Below, in pieces: positions 17,858 to 27,855 of a stretch of DNA of 64,000 bases. A program made the translations under genes and the position numbers. The notes beneath the pieces were generated by a model. It was not told the origin of the DNA. It searched no databases and saw only the letters and a list, made by a program, of their open reading frames with translations. The stretch covers positions 1 through 64,000 of the forward strand of contig CAXXWB010000036.1 of NCBI GenBank assembly GCA_963677505.2, read 5' to 3'. This DNA is from JBGSUZ01 sp963677505 (GTDB taxonomy: Bacteria > Bacillota > Clostridia > Peptostreptococcales > Acidaminobacteraceae). Position 1 is the first letter of the stretch. Each line of letters opens with the position of its first letter.

Positions 17858-18749
17858 ATGATCATCAACATCATTACTTTAGGTGCAATATTTGCCATTA
17901 TGTCTTATGGGGTGCACCTGAGTTATAAGCAACTCAACTTCCCAGATTTAAGTGTAGATGGTAGCTTCCCCCTCGGTGCTGCCATCTGCGCTACGGGACT
18001 TACCCTACATCTTCCCTTGACCATTTGTCTGCTTCTAAGCATTCTAGGCGGTTTGTTGGCAGGTTTGCTCACAGGTCTCCTTCATACTAAGTTGAAACTT
18101 TCAGACTTATTATCAGGCATATTGGTTATGATTGCCCTCTACAGCATTAATTTGAGAATCATGGGCAGACCCAATACACCCCTCTTGGGATTAAGTCATC
18201 CCTTTCAAGGTGAGCAGGCCATCTTCTCCATTCTCCTTCTCCTAGGCCTTGTGAAACTGACCCTAGACCGCTTTTATAAAAGCCGAATCGGTATGATGAT
18301 TCGGGCCACAGGAGAAAATCCTGCCTTTGTTACCAGTCTTGGACTAAACCCATCCCATTACAAGGTTCTCGGTCTTATGATTGCCAACAGCTTAGTTGCC
18401 TTTTCTGGCGCACTGATGGCTCTTTATCAAGGTTATGCCGACATTGGCATGGGTCTAGGCATTATGGTGGCAGGTCTTGCCTCCGTCATTATCGGGGAAC
18501 GTCTATTCAAGTCAGTTATTCTTGGCAGTCTGTCCTACAGAGCCATTATCGGACTGGCTTTCAGCATCGGGGTTCCCCCCTAGCGATATTAAGCTCATCA
18601 CGGCTGCTTTAATTGTACTCATGCTCTCACCAGCCCTTCGCAGAAAGGGTTTCATTCTCAATAGGAGGTCTTCCAATGTTACAATGTCGGGGTTTATCCA
18701 AAACTTACACTACCGATCATCAAACCGCCAAGGTTCTGACACAATTTAA
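17858..18749 (+). CDS. trpY: ABC transporter permease, predicted tryptophan transporter (frameshifted near the end)
   Basis: Polytopic inner-membrane permease with about eight hydrophobic segments and the BPD_transp_2-type signatures of this family: NFPDLSVDGSF, SGILVMIALYSINLRIMGRPN and MIRATGENP. The frame stops at 18583 after SIGVPP. Removing one C from the six-C run at 18575-18580 continues as PPSDIKLITAALIVLMLSPALRRK, the expected C-terminus. The corrected frame then runs to 18749, overlapping trpZ by 74 bases (about 296 residues). A further missing A near 18650 would instead end it at 18664, right before the trpZ ribosome binding site. Confidence 0.85.
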
Positions 18750-19467
18750 TCTTGACCTAAAGCCAGGTAGTTTTAATATTCTCATCGGCTCAAACGGCGC
18801 AGGAAAATCTACTTTAGTGGGTCTTATAACAGGGAACGTTTTCCCAGATGAAGGTCAAATCCTAGTGGATGGTCACGAAATTCAGCGCTGCTCTCCCCAC
18901 GAAAGACAGGGTTACATTGCAACTGTTCATCAAAATACCAGCTTAGGTACGATTGGTTCAATGACCATTATGGAAAACATGGCTTTGGTGGCTGCCAAAG
19001 GAAAGTCCTTTGGACTCCAAAAAGCATTGCCATCAGGCAAAGAAACGCAAGGACAAATGAGAAAAGCTTATGCAGAAATTTTACAAGACTTAGATATGGG
19101 ACTGGAAAAATTTTTAGACACACCTGTAAAAAGTTTGTCAGGTGGTCAAAGACAAGCCTTGACCTTAGCCATGAGTCTTTTAACCACACCTAAGTTATTA
19201 CTTCTAGACGAGCATACCGCAGCCCTGGACCCTAAGACCTCTGAGCGCATCATGGCCCTCACTGCACGTTTTGTGGAAACCCACCACATTACCACCCTTA
19301 TGATTACCCACGACCTTGAGCAAGCCATTCAGTACGGAGACAGGCTGATATTGCTAGAGTCAGGAAAAATCGCTTTGGACCTTTCTGGGCAAGAAAAAAA
19401 GGCCCTTCAACCGAAGGACCTTATGTCTTATTATTTCAATTCAACGTTCTTAAAAATGACTAAATAG
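18676..19467 (+). CDS. trpZ: ABC transporter ATP-binding protein, predicted tryptophan transporter
   Basis: Energises the TrpXY transporter. The 263 residues carry Walker A GSNGAGKST, the signature LSGGQRQ, Walker B LLLLDEH (His where many have Pro) and the H-loop MITHD. The ATG at 18676 has AGGAGG upstream; 21 extra codons of open frame precede it. The last 37 bases overlap the convergent lspA, and its 3' end carries a hairpin that works as the lspA terminator on the other strand. Confidence 0.93.
   Translation: MLQCRGLSKTYTTDHQTAKVLTQFNLDLKPGSFNILIGSNGAGKSTLVGLITGNVFPDEGQILVDGHEIQRCSPHERQGYIATVHQNTSLGTIGSMTIMENMALVAAKGKSFGLQKALPSGKETQGQMRKAYAEILQDLDMGLEKFLDTPVKSLSGGQRQALTLAMSLLTTPKLLLLDEHTAALDPKTSERIMALTARFVETHHITTLMITHDLEQAIQYGDRLILLESGKIALDLSGQEKKALQPKDLMSYYFNSTFLKMTK
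19393..19422 (-). terminator. lspA terminator embedded in the trpZ coding region
   Basis: The minus strand reads AAGGTCCTTC-GGTT-GAAGGGCCTT followed by TTTTTTT, directly after the lspA stop. The same bases encode part of the TrpZ C-terminus. Confidence 0.8.
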
Positions 19468-19886
19468 CACATCAAAATGGTGCCACAAACAATGAAGACA
19501 TCCGCTACGTTAAAAATGGCAAAATTGATAAATCTGAATTCAAAATAATCTACAACGTAATTATAAACAATCCGATCAATCCAGTTCCCAATAGCCCCAC
19601 CAGCAATCAGAGCCAGAGAAAGACTAAACCAAGGACTCGCCCCTGTGCTCACACTTTTATAAAGAAGGCCAAGGACAAAACAGATGACAATGGCTGTGAC
19701 AATAATAAGGAACAACTGCTTATTGCTCAAAATACTGAACGCTGCACCGTCATTTTTGGCAAAAGTCAGGTGGAAGATGTCTTTAATCAAGGGATAACTC
19801 CCTATTGGTGCTAAATATTTTACCGCTAAAATTTTTGATAGTCGGTCTAAAATAACAATTCCAATTACAAGCAAATAAAATACCAC
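19431..19886 (-). CDS. lspA: Lipoprotein signal peptidase II
   Basis: Aspartic protease of the membrane that cleaves prolipoprotein signal peptides. The 151 residues have four membrane helices. The catalytic aspartates sit in GGAIGNWIDRI and FNVADVFI, and the NDGAAFS loop is present. The start is GTG with GGAGG 7 bases upstream. It follows cls by 22 bases in a likely trmB-cls-lspA unit. Several lipoproteins in this window (TrpX and two proteins near 51-55 kb) would be substrates. Confidence 0.95.
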   Translation of the reverse strand: MVFYLLVIGIVILDRLSKILAVKYLAPIGSYPLIKDIFHLTFAKNDGAAFSILSNKQLFLIIVTAIVICFVLGLLYKSVSTGASPWFSLSLALIAGGAIGNWIDRIVYNYVVDYFEFRFINFAIFNVADVFIVCGTILMCYLVIFKNVELK

Positions 19887-19908
19887 AAAGAGCCTCCTTC
19901 AAAAGATA

Positions 19909-21467
19909 CTATTGAATTGGTGATACCAGTCTTCCCGCCGCTTCTAAGAATTTTTGCCACTTCGGACGGTTTTTAAAGGTTTCTAACACCACCATATCGC
20001 TGTCGTTCATGTCTTGGATAAAGTCTTGCTCCAAGCGTTTGACCACTTCGCGGTCATATAAAAAGGCATTGACCTCGAAATTAATTTCTAAACTTCTAAT
20101 ATCTAAATTCGCCGTACCCACTGTTGCACCAATGCCATCTACCATTACAATCTTACTGTGAATAAAGCCCTTCTTGTACCGATAGATTTTTACGCCCGCT
20201 TCCAGCAATTCCTGAATATTGTCTTGAGATGCCCAATAAACAAAGAAATGGTCTGGTTTCGATGGAATGATAATCTTAACGTCTATACCGCTGAGGGCCG
20301 CTGTAATGAGTCCCATTTTAATACTTTCTTCTGGCACTAAGTAAGGTGTGGTAATCCAAATACGGTCCTCTGCTGTGGCAATCATAGTGAAGTAAGCCTG
20401 TAAAATAGGTTTCCAGTCCGAGTCAGGTCCACTGGCGGCAATTTGCATGGTGGATTCTCCACACGCTCCTAATTTCGGGAATACTTCTTCTTCGTCTAGA
20501 GCCTGTTTGGTTAAGAAATACCAGTCGTTTAAGAAGATATCCTGAAGAGAATACACCGCTTCCCCTAAGACTTTGATATGGGTATCTCGCCAAAAAACCT
20601 AAACTTTCATTCTTGCCGAGGTATTCATCGCCTATATTTAAACCGCCTAAGAAGCCCACACGGCCATCTACCACAATTATTTTTCGGTGATTTCGATAGT
20701 TCAATTCTCTGGACAGAATAGGAAATACAACTGGGAAGAAAGGCACGACTTCACAGCCCCCCGTTTTTAAGCTCATTTAGAAAGCTTTTCCCAAGGCGCC
20801 AACACCCTACACTGTCATATATCACTCTAACTTTTACGCCTTCTCTCGCCTTGGTGATTAAAACATTTTTAATTTGATTGCCAATGTCATCGTCTCGAAT
20901 GATAAAGAATTCGAAGTGAATATGACTTTTGGCTTCCATCATGGCATCGATCATGCTTGCATAGGTGGCTTCACCATTGGTGAGAACCTCCGCCCAGTTG
21001 TTGACTGAAAAAGGGGCATTAGAGTTTTTTAATAATAAACTTATCAACCTATTGTTTACATAACTTTCATTGTTGCCAAAGAGATCAATATAATCGATCA
21101 TTTCTTTTTGCAAGGATGCCGTCTGGTCTAACTTGCTTCTAGAGAGGGTCCCTTTTTTTCTGGAGCGAAATTTGTAACGATAATTCCTGCCAAACAAGAT
21201 GTAAAAAACAAATCCTATGACCGGTAAGAGAGACAATATCAGCAGCCACGACAAGGTCTTGGCAGGATTTTTATTCTCTAGAAAAATGACCACCCCAACC
21301 ATAATGAGATAAAGTCCAAATGCCCAGTTAAAAAAGGTGCGAATAAAGCCTACCATTGGCATGCGGAGCCAATCGATGGTTGCAAGTAAAAAGTACCCTT
21401 CATAAAATGCGACAACAAGGATCACCAATAGTAGAGCAAATATTATCTTCTTGAGCCGTTGATCCAC
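19909..21467 (-). CDS. cls: Cardiolipin synthase, phospholipase D family (two frameshifts)
   Basis: Joins phosphatidylglycerol molecules to make cardiolipin. Two N-terminal membrane helices and the PLDNs segment LSWLLILSLLPVIGFVFY lead into two PLD domains: HRKIIVVDGRVGFLGG and the second HSKIVMVDG.GATVGTANLD. The gene is in three pieces. Removing one base from the six-base runs at 20757-20762 and 20592-20597 gives one frame of about 518 residues, the normal size; the joins read LKNGGCEVVPFFP and LGFWRDTHIKVLGEAVYS. I use the GTG at 21465-21467, because GGAGG is 8 bases upstream and overlaps the earlier ATG. Confidence 0.9.
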
Positions 21468-21496
21468 TCTGAACGCCTCCATTCAATTCTTGGGTT

Positions 21497-22154
21497 TTAA
21501 GCGTCTCTCAATTGATCCAAATTAATTTCAGCACGGTTAATTTTAAAGCCTAGACCACTGAATTTTTCTTCGTATTCCGTCACAATGTCCCCTTCTATAG
21601 GGCGACGGTGAAGGTCTAATGAAATTTTTCTAAGTTCTAACTTTAATGTTGCAAATTCATTTAAGCTAAATTCGAAAAGATGCAAATTGTCGGTTTTAAA
21701 GTATACCCACTCACCTTTTTTAAGAATATGACTGTATTTTTTTAGATAATCTCGGTAGGTTAAACGTCGCTTGTAGTGTCTCGACTTTGGCCACGGGTCA
21801 GAAAAATTAAGATAGATTCTGTCCACTTCGCCCTCTGCAAAAATCTCGTCGACGAGATTTGCGTTTTCTCGAATAAACCGTACATTTTTAAGGCCTGTCT
21901 TCGTTGCTTTTTTTAACGCTTGGGCAATAACCTCTTCCTGAAGCTCCATGGCCACATAGTTGATATCTGGGTTTAAAGCTGCAAGGCCTAAAACAAATTG
22001 TCCCTTACCGCAGCCAATTTCCAAAATGAATTGGATTTTCATTTTCGAAAACCGATTGCCAATCACCTTTTTTATGAACAGAGTTATTAATCAAATAATA
22101 TTCGCTGTATTTGATCATTTTCTCTTGGGTTTCAGGTCTTTTTCTCAATCTCAA
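21497..22154 (-). CDS. trmB: tRNA (guanine-N7-)-methyltransferase (one frameshift)
   Basis: SAM-dependent enzyme that makes m7G46 in tRNA. The main piece has EIGCGKGQFVL, NARVDEI-like loop residues, YLNFSDPWPKSRHYKRRL (the TrmB signature) and the C-terminal YEEKFSGLG. The N-terminus MRLRKRPETQEKM, ending NENPIHF, is in another frame. One extra base in the TTTTGG stretch at about 22023-22026 explains the break. Joined, it is about 218 residues. The start is TTG with AGGAGG 8 bases upstream. It lies 29 bases ahead of cls. Confidence 0.9.
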
Positions 22155-22262
22155 TGTTAATTCCTCCTAATGTTCTTGAAGCGGTTTTTCCAAACCACCC
22201 AACTATCTCTATTGACGATTATACCAATGTTTTTATAACGATGTAAAGCAATGCTACAACGA

Positions 22263-22302
22263 GAAAACCCCGAGTTCTACATAAGTGTAAAACTCGGGGT
22301 TT
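22263..22302 (-). terminator. Terminator after tRNA-Lys
   Basis: AAACCCCGAGTT / AACTCGGGGTTT stem (22265-22302) with TTTT on the minus side, 7 bases past the tRNA 3' end. Confidence 0.8.
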
Positions 22303-22308
22303 ATTTTT

Positions 22309-22384
22309 TGGTGATCCATCCGCGACTCGAACGCGGGACACCCTGATTAAAAGTCAGATGCTCTACCGACTGAGCTAATAGATC
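22309..22384 (-). tRNA. tRNA-Lys (anticodon TTT)
   Basis: 76-nt cloverleaf on the minus strand, starting GATCTATTAGCTCAGTCGG and ending in an encoded CCA. The acceptor stem GATCTAT/ATGGATC pairs fully with one G-T pair. The anticodon loop is CTTTTAA with anticodon TTT. The T-loop is GTTCGAGTC. It lies 75 bases after pyrE on the same strand and has its own terminator. Confidence 0.97.
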
Positions 22385-22459
22385 GTGTCCGTCCTCTTAG
22401 AGAACATGGACAACTATATCACAGTACAATCAGTATGTCAAAGCATTCTGAAAAAGTTG

Positions 22460-23092
22460 TTATTTTGTGAATATTCTAGGATTTTCACTGAACATGCGCA
22501 GTCTGTCCACTTGCTCAGCGGAGAATTTGCCTTGTTCTTGTACCAAATCCAATAAAGTTGAATAATCGGTCAGGGTTTCATAAGAGACCCCTGCAAGTTT
22601 AAAGCGGTCAATCGCTTCTTTTAAGCCATAATTGAAAATACCATATACTTTAAGAACCTCTACGCCTTCTTTTTGAAGGGCTTCCACGCACTTTAGAGAA
22701 CTTCCCCCAGTTGAGATTAGATCTTCTATCAATACGGCTCTCTGTCCTTTTTTAACTAAGCCTTCTATCAAGTTTTCTTTACCGTGATCTTTGCTTGAAG
22801 ATCTGACATAAACCATTGGTTTATTCAAAAGTTCCGCAACCCAAGCGCCATGAGGAATCCCCGCTGTTGCCGTTGCAGCAACCACATCAAAGTTATTCTC
22901 AAAATCCTTAGCAACTAAGTCTACCAAGCCTTTGGCAATGGCACGTCTCACGTCAGGATAGCTAATGGTTAAACGGTTGTCGCAATAGATTGGCGATTTT
23001 ATACCCGAAGCCCATGTGAAGAGCTCGCTTTCGCCTCTAATAGCAACTGCCTCAATGTCTAATAAAAGTTTCGCATAGTCTTTTCTTTCCAT
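22460..23092 (-). CDS. pyrE: Orotate phosphoribosyltransferase
   Basis: Makes OMP from orotate and PRPP in pyrimidine synthesis. The 210 residues have the PRPP-binding motif AVLIEDLISTGGSS, the flexible-loop segment YVRSSSKDHGKEN and VVAATATAGIPHGA. AAAGGAG precedes the ATG. No other pyr genes are nearby, so it is separated from a pyr operon. Confidence 0.95.
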   Translation of the reverse strand: MERKDYAKLLLDIEAVAIRGESELFTWASGIKSPIYCDNRLTISYPDVRRAIAKGLVDLVAKDFENNFDVVAATATAGIPHGAWVAELLNKPMVYVRSSSKDHGKENLIEGLVKKGQRAVLIEDLISTGGSSLKCVEALQKEGVEVLKVYGIFNYGLKEAIDRFKLAGVSYETLTDYSTLLDLVQEQGKFSAEQVDRLRMFSENPRIFTK

Positions 23093-23206
23093 TTTTTATT
23101 CTCCTTTTGTCTCACAGGACCAAATTAAGGACACAATATTTCCTTAATAAGGGTATCACAAACCCTATGGAGACTCAAGTATTTCATGTTAAAAGTATAG
23201 ACACTC

Positions 23207-24103
23207 TTAGCAATAATATCCGATAAGGTTGTAATTTTCAGGGATAGATAGCTTTTGTGCGTATGCTTCAGTATCAAGATTCCACTTGCCCGCTAATCCA
23301 TTGTCATGCATTGCAACTTCAAAGTAAAGCATAGCAATACCCGCATCTACATCTTGTATGTATTGCTCTATCTCGGGATTCTTTTCCATAGCAAGAACTA
23401 TACAATCGCTGACAAGAATGAACTTCCAAGGTTGCAAGTTCCCCCAAGATGGTGCATTTCTCATATAGTAGAACACTTCATCTAAACCACGTTTTGCAAT
23501 TTCGTCGTATTCCATTTCAGTTCCAAATGATTTTAAATAAACGAATTCTGTGATTGCATTTTTATACGCATAATTTTCATCTTTAACCAAACTGTCAGAT
23601 TCTTCGAATTTTCTTTGACTTTGTTGTCGCGTAGTTTCGCCAAATGTATAGATTTTCGAAAGTTTTTTATCTTCTTTTGGTTCACCAAAAGCCATTAGCG
23701 CTGCAATAGTACCGTCAATTTCGATTTCCAATTTTGACTGAACCATTTCTCGGTTGTCGTTGACCGAAATCCAGCAAGTGCCAATATCTTTTTTAGCCAA
23801 TTGTAGTGCCAACCATTCGCCTAAGTACCCTACAGTCTGATAATCTGCAGCGTCTCCTGAGCAAGTGATTAAAAAATAATGTGGTGCTTCAATCATATGA
23901 CCATTGTATCCAGCAACGCCCTTGAGCGCTTCAAAAACAGTTTCTCCATTTTCAAGAACGATAAAATCAACTTTTTCTGTTCCCGTAAAAATAGGCATCG
24001 ATTCAATAAGATCTTCGATGGCTGTCATTGTAACAGCATTAAGGGGTGCTTGGTCATATTCCCTTACTGTTCTACGTTTTTCCATTACTTTTAGCATTTT
24101 CAC
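23207..24103 (-). CDS. Nitroreductase-fold protein, TM1586-like
   Basis: 298 residues resembling the putative TM nitroreductase family (TM1586_NiRdase). An internal duplication of the FMN-binding fold is suggested by the N-terminal MEKRRTVREYDQAP start, the central YLGEWLALQLAKKDIGTCWI and the C-terminal YYMRNAPSWGNLQPWKFILV. The start is GTG with GAGGTG upstream. The substrate is unknown. It stands alone between pyrE and a divergent nuclease gene. The family call is from memory of motifs, so the exact subfamily is uncertain. Confidence 0.75.
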   Translation of the reverse strand: MKMLKVMEKRRTVREYDQAPLNAVTMTAIEDLIESMPIFTGTEKVDFIVLENGETVFEALKGVAGYNGHMIEAPHYFLITCSGDAADYQTVGYLGEWLALQLAKKDIGTCWISVNDNREMVQSKLEIEIDGTIAALMAFGEPKEDKKLSKIYTFGETTRQQSQRKFEESDSLVKDENYAYKNAITEFVYLKSFGTEMEYDEIAKRGLDEVFYYMRNAPSWGNLQPWKFILVSDCIVLAMEKNPEIEQYIQDVDAGIAMLYFEVAMHDNGLAGKWNLDTEAYAQKLSIPENYNLIGYYC

Positions 24104-24209
24104 GTGTCATCACCTCGGTCATATTATAACATATCCAATTACTTACGGTGTATAAAATCAATGAATTCTGACTTCAAGTCGGGTATAATAATCATAAGAG
24201 GTGTTTCTT

Positions 24210-25609
24210 ATGAAAATTAAATTCTTAGGTGCTGCAGAACAAGTTACAGGCTCCAATTACTTGATTGATACTGGAAAAACCCGATTTTTAATCGACTTCG
24301 GTCAGTTCCAAGGTCTCCCTGAAATCAATCGCCAAAACTACGACGAACTGCCCTTTGACCCCAAAAGTATTGATTTTGTCATTCTTACCCACGCCCATAT
24401 CGATCACTGTGGCAGACTCCCACTGCTTACTAAAGCAGGTTTTACAGGAAAAATCTACTGCACATACCCAACGGCGGACCTTGCCGCTTTAATGCTTAAA
24501 GACAGCGGAAAAATCCACGAGGAAGAAAACGATTGGGAAAATCGCAAGCGTATGCGTGCAGGTCTTGATTCTATTGAGCCCCTTTTCACATCTGAAGATG
24601 CAGAAAACTGCTCTGTCTATCTATACCCTCTACCTTACGAGGTTATCAAAGAAGTTGATGATTTTATTCAATTTGAATTTATTGAAGCAGGTCATTTATT
24701 GGGGTCCGCTTCTGTTCGCCTGACCATCCGAGAACACGGGAAACCTAAAACCTTAGTATTTTCAGGGGATTTAGGCACAGGATTTAACCCCTTACTCAAT
24801 TCTCCGTCTTACTTTAATGCGGCAGACTATGTGATTATGGAGTCTACATATGCTACAAAAACCCATACCCACGTTGAAGAAAGAGGGGCCTACTTAGCTG
24901 AGATCATTGAAAATGCAATGATTGATGGCGGTACGGTCATTATCCCTTCATTTTCCCTAGGTCGTACCCAAGAAGTTTTGTATATTTTAAAAACGCACTA
25001 CGAAAGCCAAGGTCGTCAAGATGCCTTCGATGCTATTCCCATCTACATCGACAGTCCCTTGGCTATTGAAGCCACACAGGTCTATAAACGTCATCAGAAG
25101 TATTTAAAGCCCGAAATTACAGCCCTCTATGAAAGAGGGTTCAATCCTATGGAAGCCCCAAATGTGCATTACATTCGGGATCACCAGACTTCTATGGCGC
25201 TCAATCGTTCCCCTGAGTCTAAGGTGATTATCTCTGCTAGCGGTATGTGTGAAGCTGGGCGTATTCGCCACCACTTAAAGCATTACTTGTGGAAAAAAGA
25301 AACTCGTTTAGTCTTTATTGGCTACCAAGGTGAAGGGACCTTAGGCAGAGCCTTCAAGAAGGTCTTCCTAGCGCAAGACTCTTTAACGAAGACATAAAGG
25401 TCAATGCAAAAATATACAGCCTACACGGCTTCTCAGGTCACGCCGATTCTCCTATGCTCCTCAGGTGGCTTTCTCACATTCAGGGCGTTAAAACCGTCTT
25501 TGCAACACACGGAGAACCACCCCTCATTTATGAGCATGCAGACACCATCCGAGAGAAATTTCATGTAAACGTTGTCGTTCCAAAAGACGGCGACGAAGTG
25601 GAAATTTAA
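24210..25609 (+). CDS. Metallo-beta-lactamase/beta-CASP RNA-processing exonuclease (one frameshift)
   Basis: Predicted cytoplasmic ribonuclease of the CPSF/YSH1-like beta-CASP group. Motifs: LTHAHIDHCGRLP (zinc site HxHxDH), EAGHLLGSAS, FSGDLGTG, SFSLGRTQEVLY, IISASGMCEAGRI, and after the break YSLHGFSGHAD. The frame stops at 25397. Adding one C to the CC at 25351-25352 gives RALQEGLPSARLFNEDIKV and restores a 466-residue protein ending at 25609. The ATG at 24210 has AAGAGGTG upstream, and TATAAT lies at 24184-24189. A terminator follows. Confidence 0.9.
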
Positions 25610-25633
25610 TAACGGTACTATGCTAATAACGTC

Positions 25634-25673
25634 AAAAGACCCACCGCTTTTAATCAGCGGTGGGTCTTTTTTT
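25634..25673 (+). terminator. Terminator after the beta-CASP nuclease gene
   Basis: AAAGACCCACCGC / GCGGTGGGTCTTT stem (25635-25667) with TTTTTTT. Convergent truA may use it as well. Confidence 0.88.
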
Positions 25674-25715
25674 ATTGGATTCGAACCTTTGAATCTATTG
25701 GTTAGGCACTTGAAC

Positions 25716-26465
25716 CTAAGCTTCGTAATGAATTTTTTCAAGGAATAAGCCTTGAGAAGGTGCAAGCGGGCTATTGAGGGCTCTGTCCTTTGCCTCTACC
25801 GCTTGAGTAATTCTTTCAGGTTGAATTTCTCCAAGACCAACTTCCACCAACATGCCTACCATTTTACGGGCCATGTTGTGAAGGAATCCGTCGCCAGTGA
25901 TGCGAATGGTGAGCATTGCGCCATCTCTTTGAATTTCAACATTCTGAATAGTACGTTCCATGGATTTCTTCTTGCTTTTAGCATTGGTAAAAGTTGTAAA
26001 ATCATGAGTCCCAAGGAAAGCCTTAGCCGCTTTATTCATAGCCTCTATGTCTAATTTCTTAGCAATATGCCAAACATATTTGCGTTTGAAGGGATCTAAA
26101 ACTTCTGATGCCCAGATTTGATAAACATAAGTCTTAGATTTCGCGTTAAATCTTGCATGGAACTGTTCGTCTACTTCTTGAACATTCTTTATTGAAATAT
26201 CTTCTGGCAAATATGTTCTTAGGTAAAGGGCAATTTCTCTAGGATGCACTTGTGATTTCACCTTAAAGTTTGCAATTTGCTCCAAAGCATGAACCCCTGC
26301 ATCAGTTCTGCTTGCGCCATTGATTTCAATGGTTCTGCTAAAACATTTGCTGAGAACAGCTTCAATTTTGCCTTGAACCGTCTTGTCAGCATCGTCTCCA
26401 CCAAGCTTCTGCCAGCCTTTATATTTTGCGCCGTCATAAGCAATGGAAATTTTAAAATTCTTCAT
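25716..26465 (-). CDS. truA: tRNA pseudouridine(38-40) synthase
   Basis: Isomerises uridines in the tRNA anticodon stem. The 249 residues include the catalytic aspartate in GASRTDAGVHA, the YDG.KYKGWQ N-terminus, and FLHNMARKMVG near the C-terminus. AAGGAG precedes the ATG, and the start overlaps the 3' end of the upstream antiporter gene by 14 bases, so they are probably cotranscribed. Confidence 0.95.
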   Translation of the reverse strand: MKNFKISIAYDGAKYKGWQKLGGDDADKTVQGKIEAVLSKCFSRTIEINGASRTDAGVHALEQIANFKVKSQVHPREIALYLRTYLPEDISIKNVQEVDEQFHARFNAKSKTYVYQIWASEVLDPFKRKYVWHIAKKLDIEAMNKAAKAFLGTHDFTTFTNAKSKKKSMERTIQNVEIQRDGAMLTIRITGDGFLHNMARKMVGMLVEVGLGEIQPERITQAVEAKDRALNSPLAPSQGLFLEKIHYEA

Positions 26466-27843
26466 GTATTAAGCTCCTTTTTCGCCACTGTACAATGTAT
26501 CCATAGGCTGTGGCAACCAGTGGAAATATCCAAATTAAAATGGCATAGGGACCATATTGTCCCGCACCGAGTCCTGTCATGGCTGTAATGATGATGGTAT
26601 TCACATTCCAAAATTCTATGGGTGCCAACATGACACCTGTATCAAAAACGACCCTCGAAAGGTCGACCTGATCTAATCCAAGTTCTTCGTAATGGCCTCT
26701 AAGTCCCTTGACTGGCAAAATAATGGCTAAAGATTGGTCGCAACCAATGCTTAAGAAAATAATGCTGAGGAGCCCTGTTTTCATTTGTGTACTGCCAATG
26801 CCATCTGTAGCCTTTACAATTCGGTTGATAAAGGGTTGAAGAGCCCCAGTCACTTCTATCATACCCGAAAAAGCTACGGCGCAAGCCACAATCAGCAACA
26901 CTTCCAGCATAGGAACAATGCCACCACCCTTAAGAAGGCTTGTCAGCATGCCAGCACTGTCGTCAAGGGCAAATCCATTGATCAGCCATTTAAAGACGAT
27001 CATAGGTTCAAAGCCTTGATAAAATATTGCAATTCCCACCCCAACAAGAATGCATAAACTCATGCTTTTGTGGATTTTTACACCATATACGGTCAATCCA
27101 ATCAGCAAAAGAGGCATTAAAAATAACCAAGGGCTGAGGTGATAAGTACTTTCCAGTGCGCTTTTTAAAGTGCCTGTATCTGAAACTAAGCCACTACCTG
27201 CCGTTCTAATGCCCAACCATAAGTAAAAGATGGAAGAAATCAGTACAACCGGTATAAACGTTGCCATCGATCGTTTGAAAAAATCTTTAAAGTCGATATT
27301 TGAAATTCCTAAATTCATATTGACCAGACCTGAAATAGGGGAAAGTTTGTCTGAAACATAGGCCCCTGAAACAATGGCTCCCAGCACCATAGGAAGGGGT
27401 AGTCCAAATCCTTGTCCAATGCCTAACAAGGCAATACCAACGGTACTGATGGTTCCAAGAGCTGTACCCATAATCATGGCCACAATTAAACAAATCCAAA
27501 AGGCCATCACCAGAAAAATTTGTGGGGTAAATAAATTCATCCCATATAAGATAATGGCAGGAATAACACCGCTGGCCAGCCAACTGGAAATCGAGGCTCC
27601 CATCAAAAAGATGACAATATAAACAATTCGGCAGTTGTAAATCGCTCGACCTGCCTCTTGAATCAATATGCGTTTTGAATAACCTAGTTTACTGTAAAAA
27701 AGCCACAACGTCAAATTGGCTGTGGCAAAACCGTAAAACATGGAGATCTTTAAAATAACACTTCCTGCTATGCAAGTCACCACAACGGCTAAGGTAATCA
27801 AGCTCTCTGTCAGCGTCATGGTCTTTCCCTTTGTCTCTACCAT
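26452..27843 (-). CDS. NhaC-family Na+/H+ antiporter
   Basis: 463-residue polytopic membrane protein with about 11 to 12 helices. The motif GAIVSGAYVSDKLSPISGLVN is characteristic of the NhaC family, and a second conserved block is GCDQSLAIILPVKGLRG. It would exchange sodium, or an organic substrate as in malate-lactate NhaC relatives, for protons. I use the ATG at 27841-27843, behind AAGGGG; a GTG precedes it directly. It lies 12 bases after the HAD gene and overlaps truA. The substrate is not certain. Confidence 0.88.
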   Translation of the reverse strand: MVETKGKTMTLTESLITLAVVVTCIAGSVILKISMFYGFATANLTLWLFYSKLGYSKRILIQEAGRAIYNCRIVYIVIFLMGASISSWLASGVIPAIILYGMNLFTPQIFLVMAFWICLIVAMIMGTALGTISTVGIALLGIGQGFGLPLPMVLGAIVSGAYVSDKLSPISGLVNMNLGISNIDFKDFFKRSMATFIPVVLISSIFYLWLGIRTAGSGLVSDTGTLKSALESTYHLSPWLFLMPLLLIGLTVYGVKIHKSMSLCILVGVGIAIFYQGFEPMIVFKWLINGFALDDSAGMLTSLLKGGGIVPMLEVLLIVACAVAFSGMIEVTGALQPFINRIVKATDGIGSTQMKTGLLSIIFLSIGCDQSLAIILPVKGLRGHYEELGLDQVDLSRVVFDTGVMLAPIEFWNVNTIIITAMTGLGAGQYGPYAILIWIFPLVATAYGYIVQWRKRSLIHEEF

Positions 27844-27855
27844 CACATAAACCCC

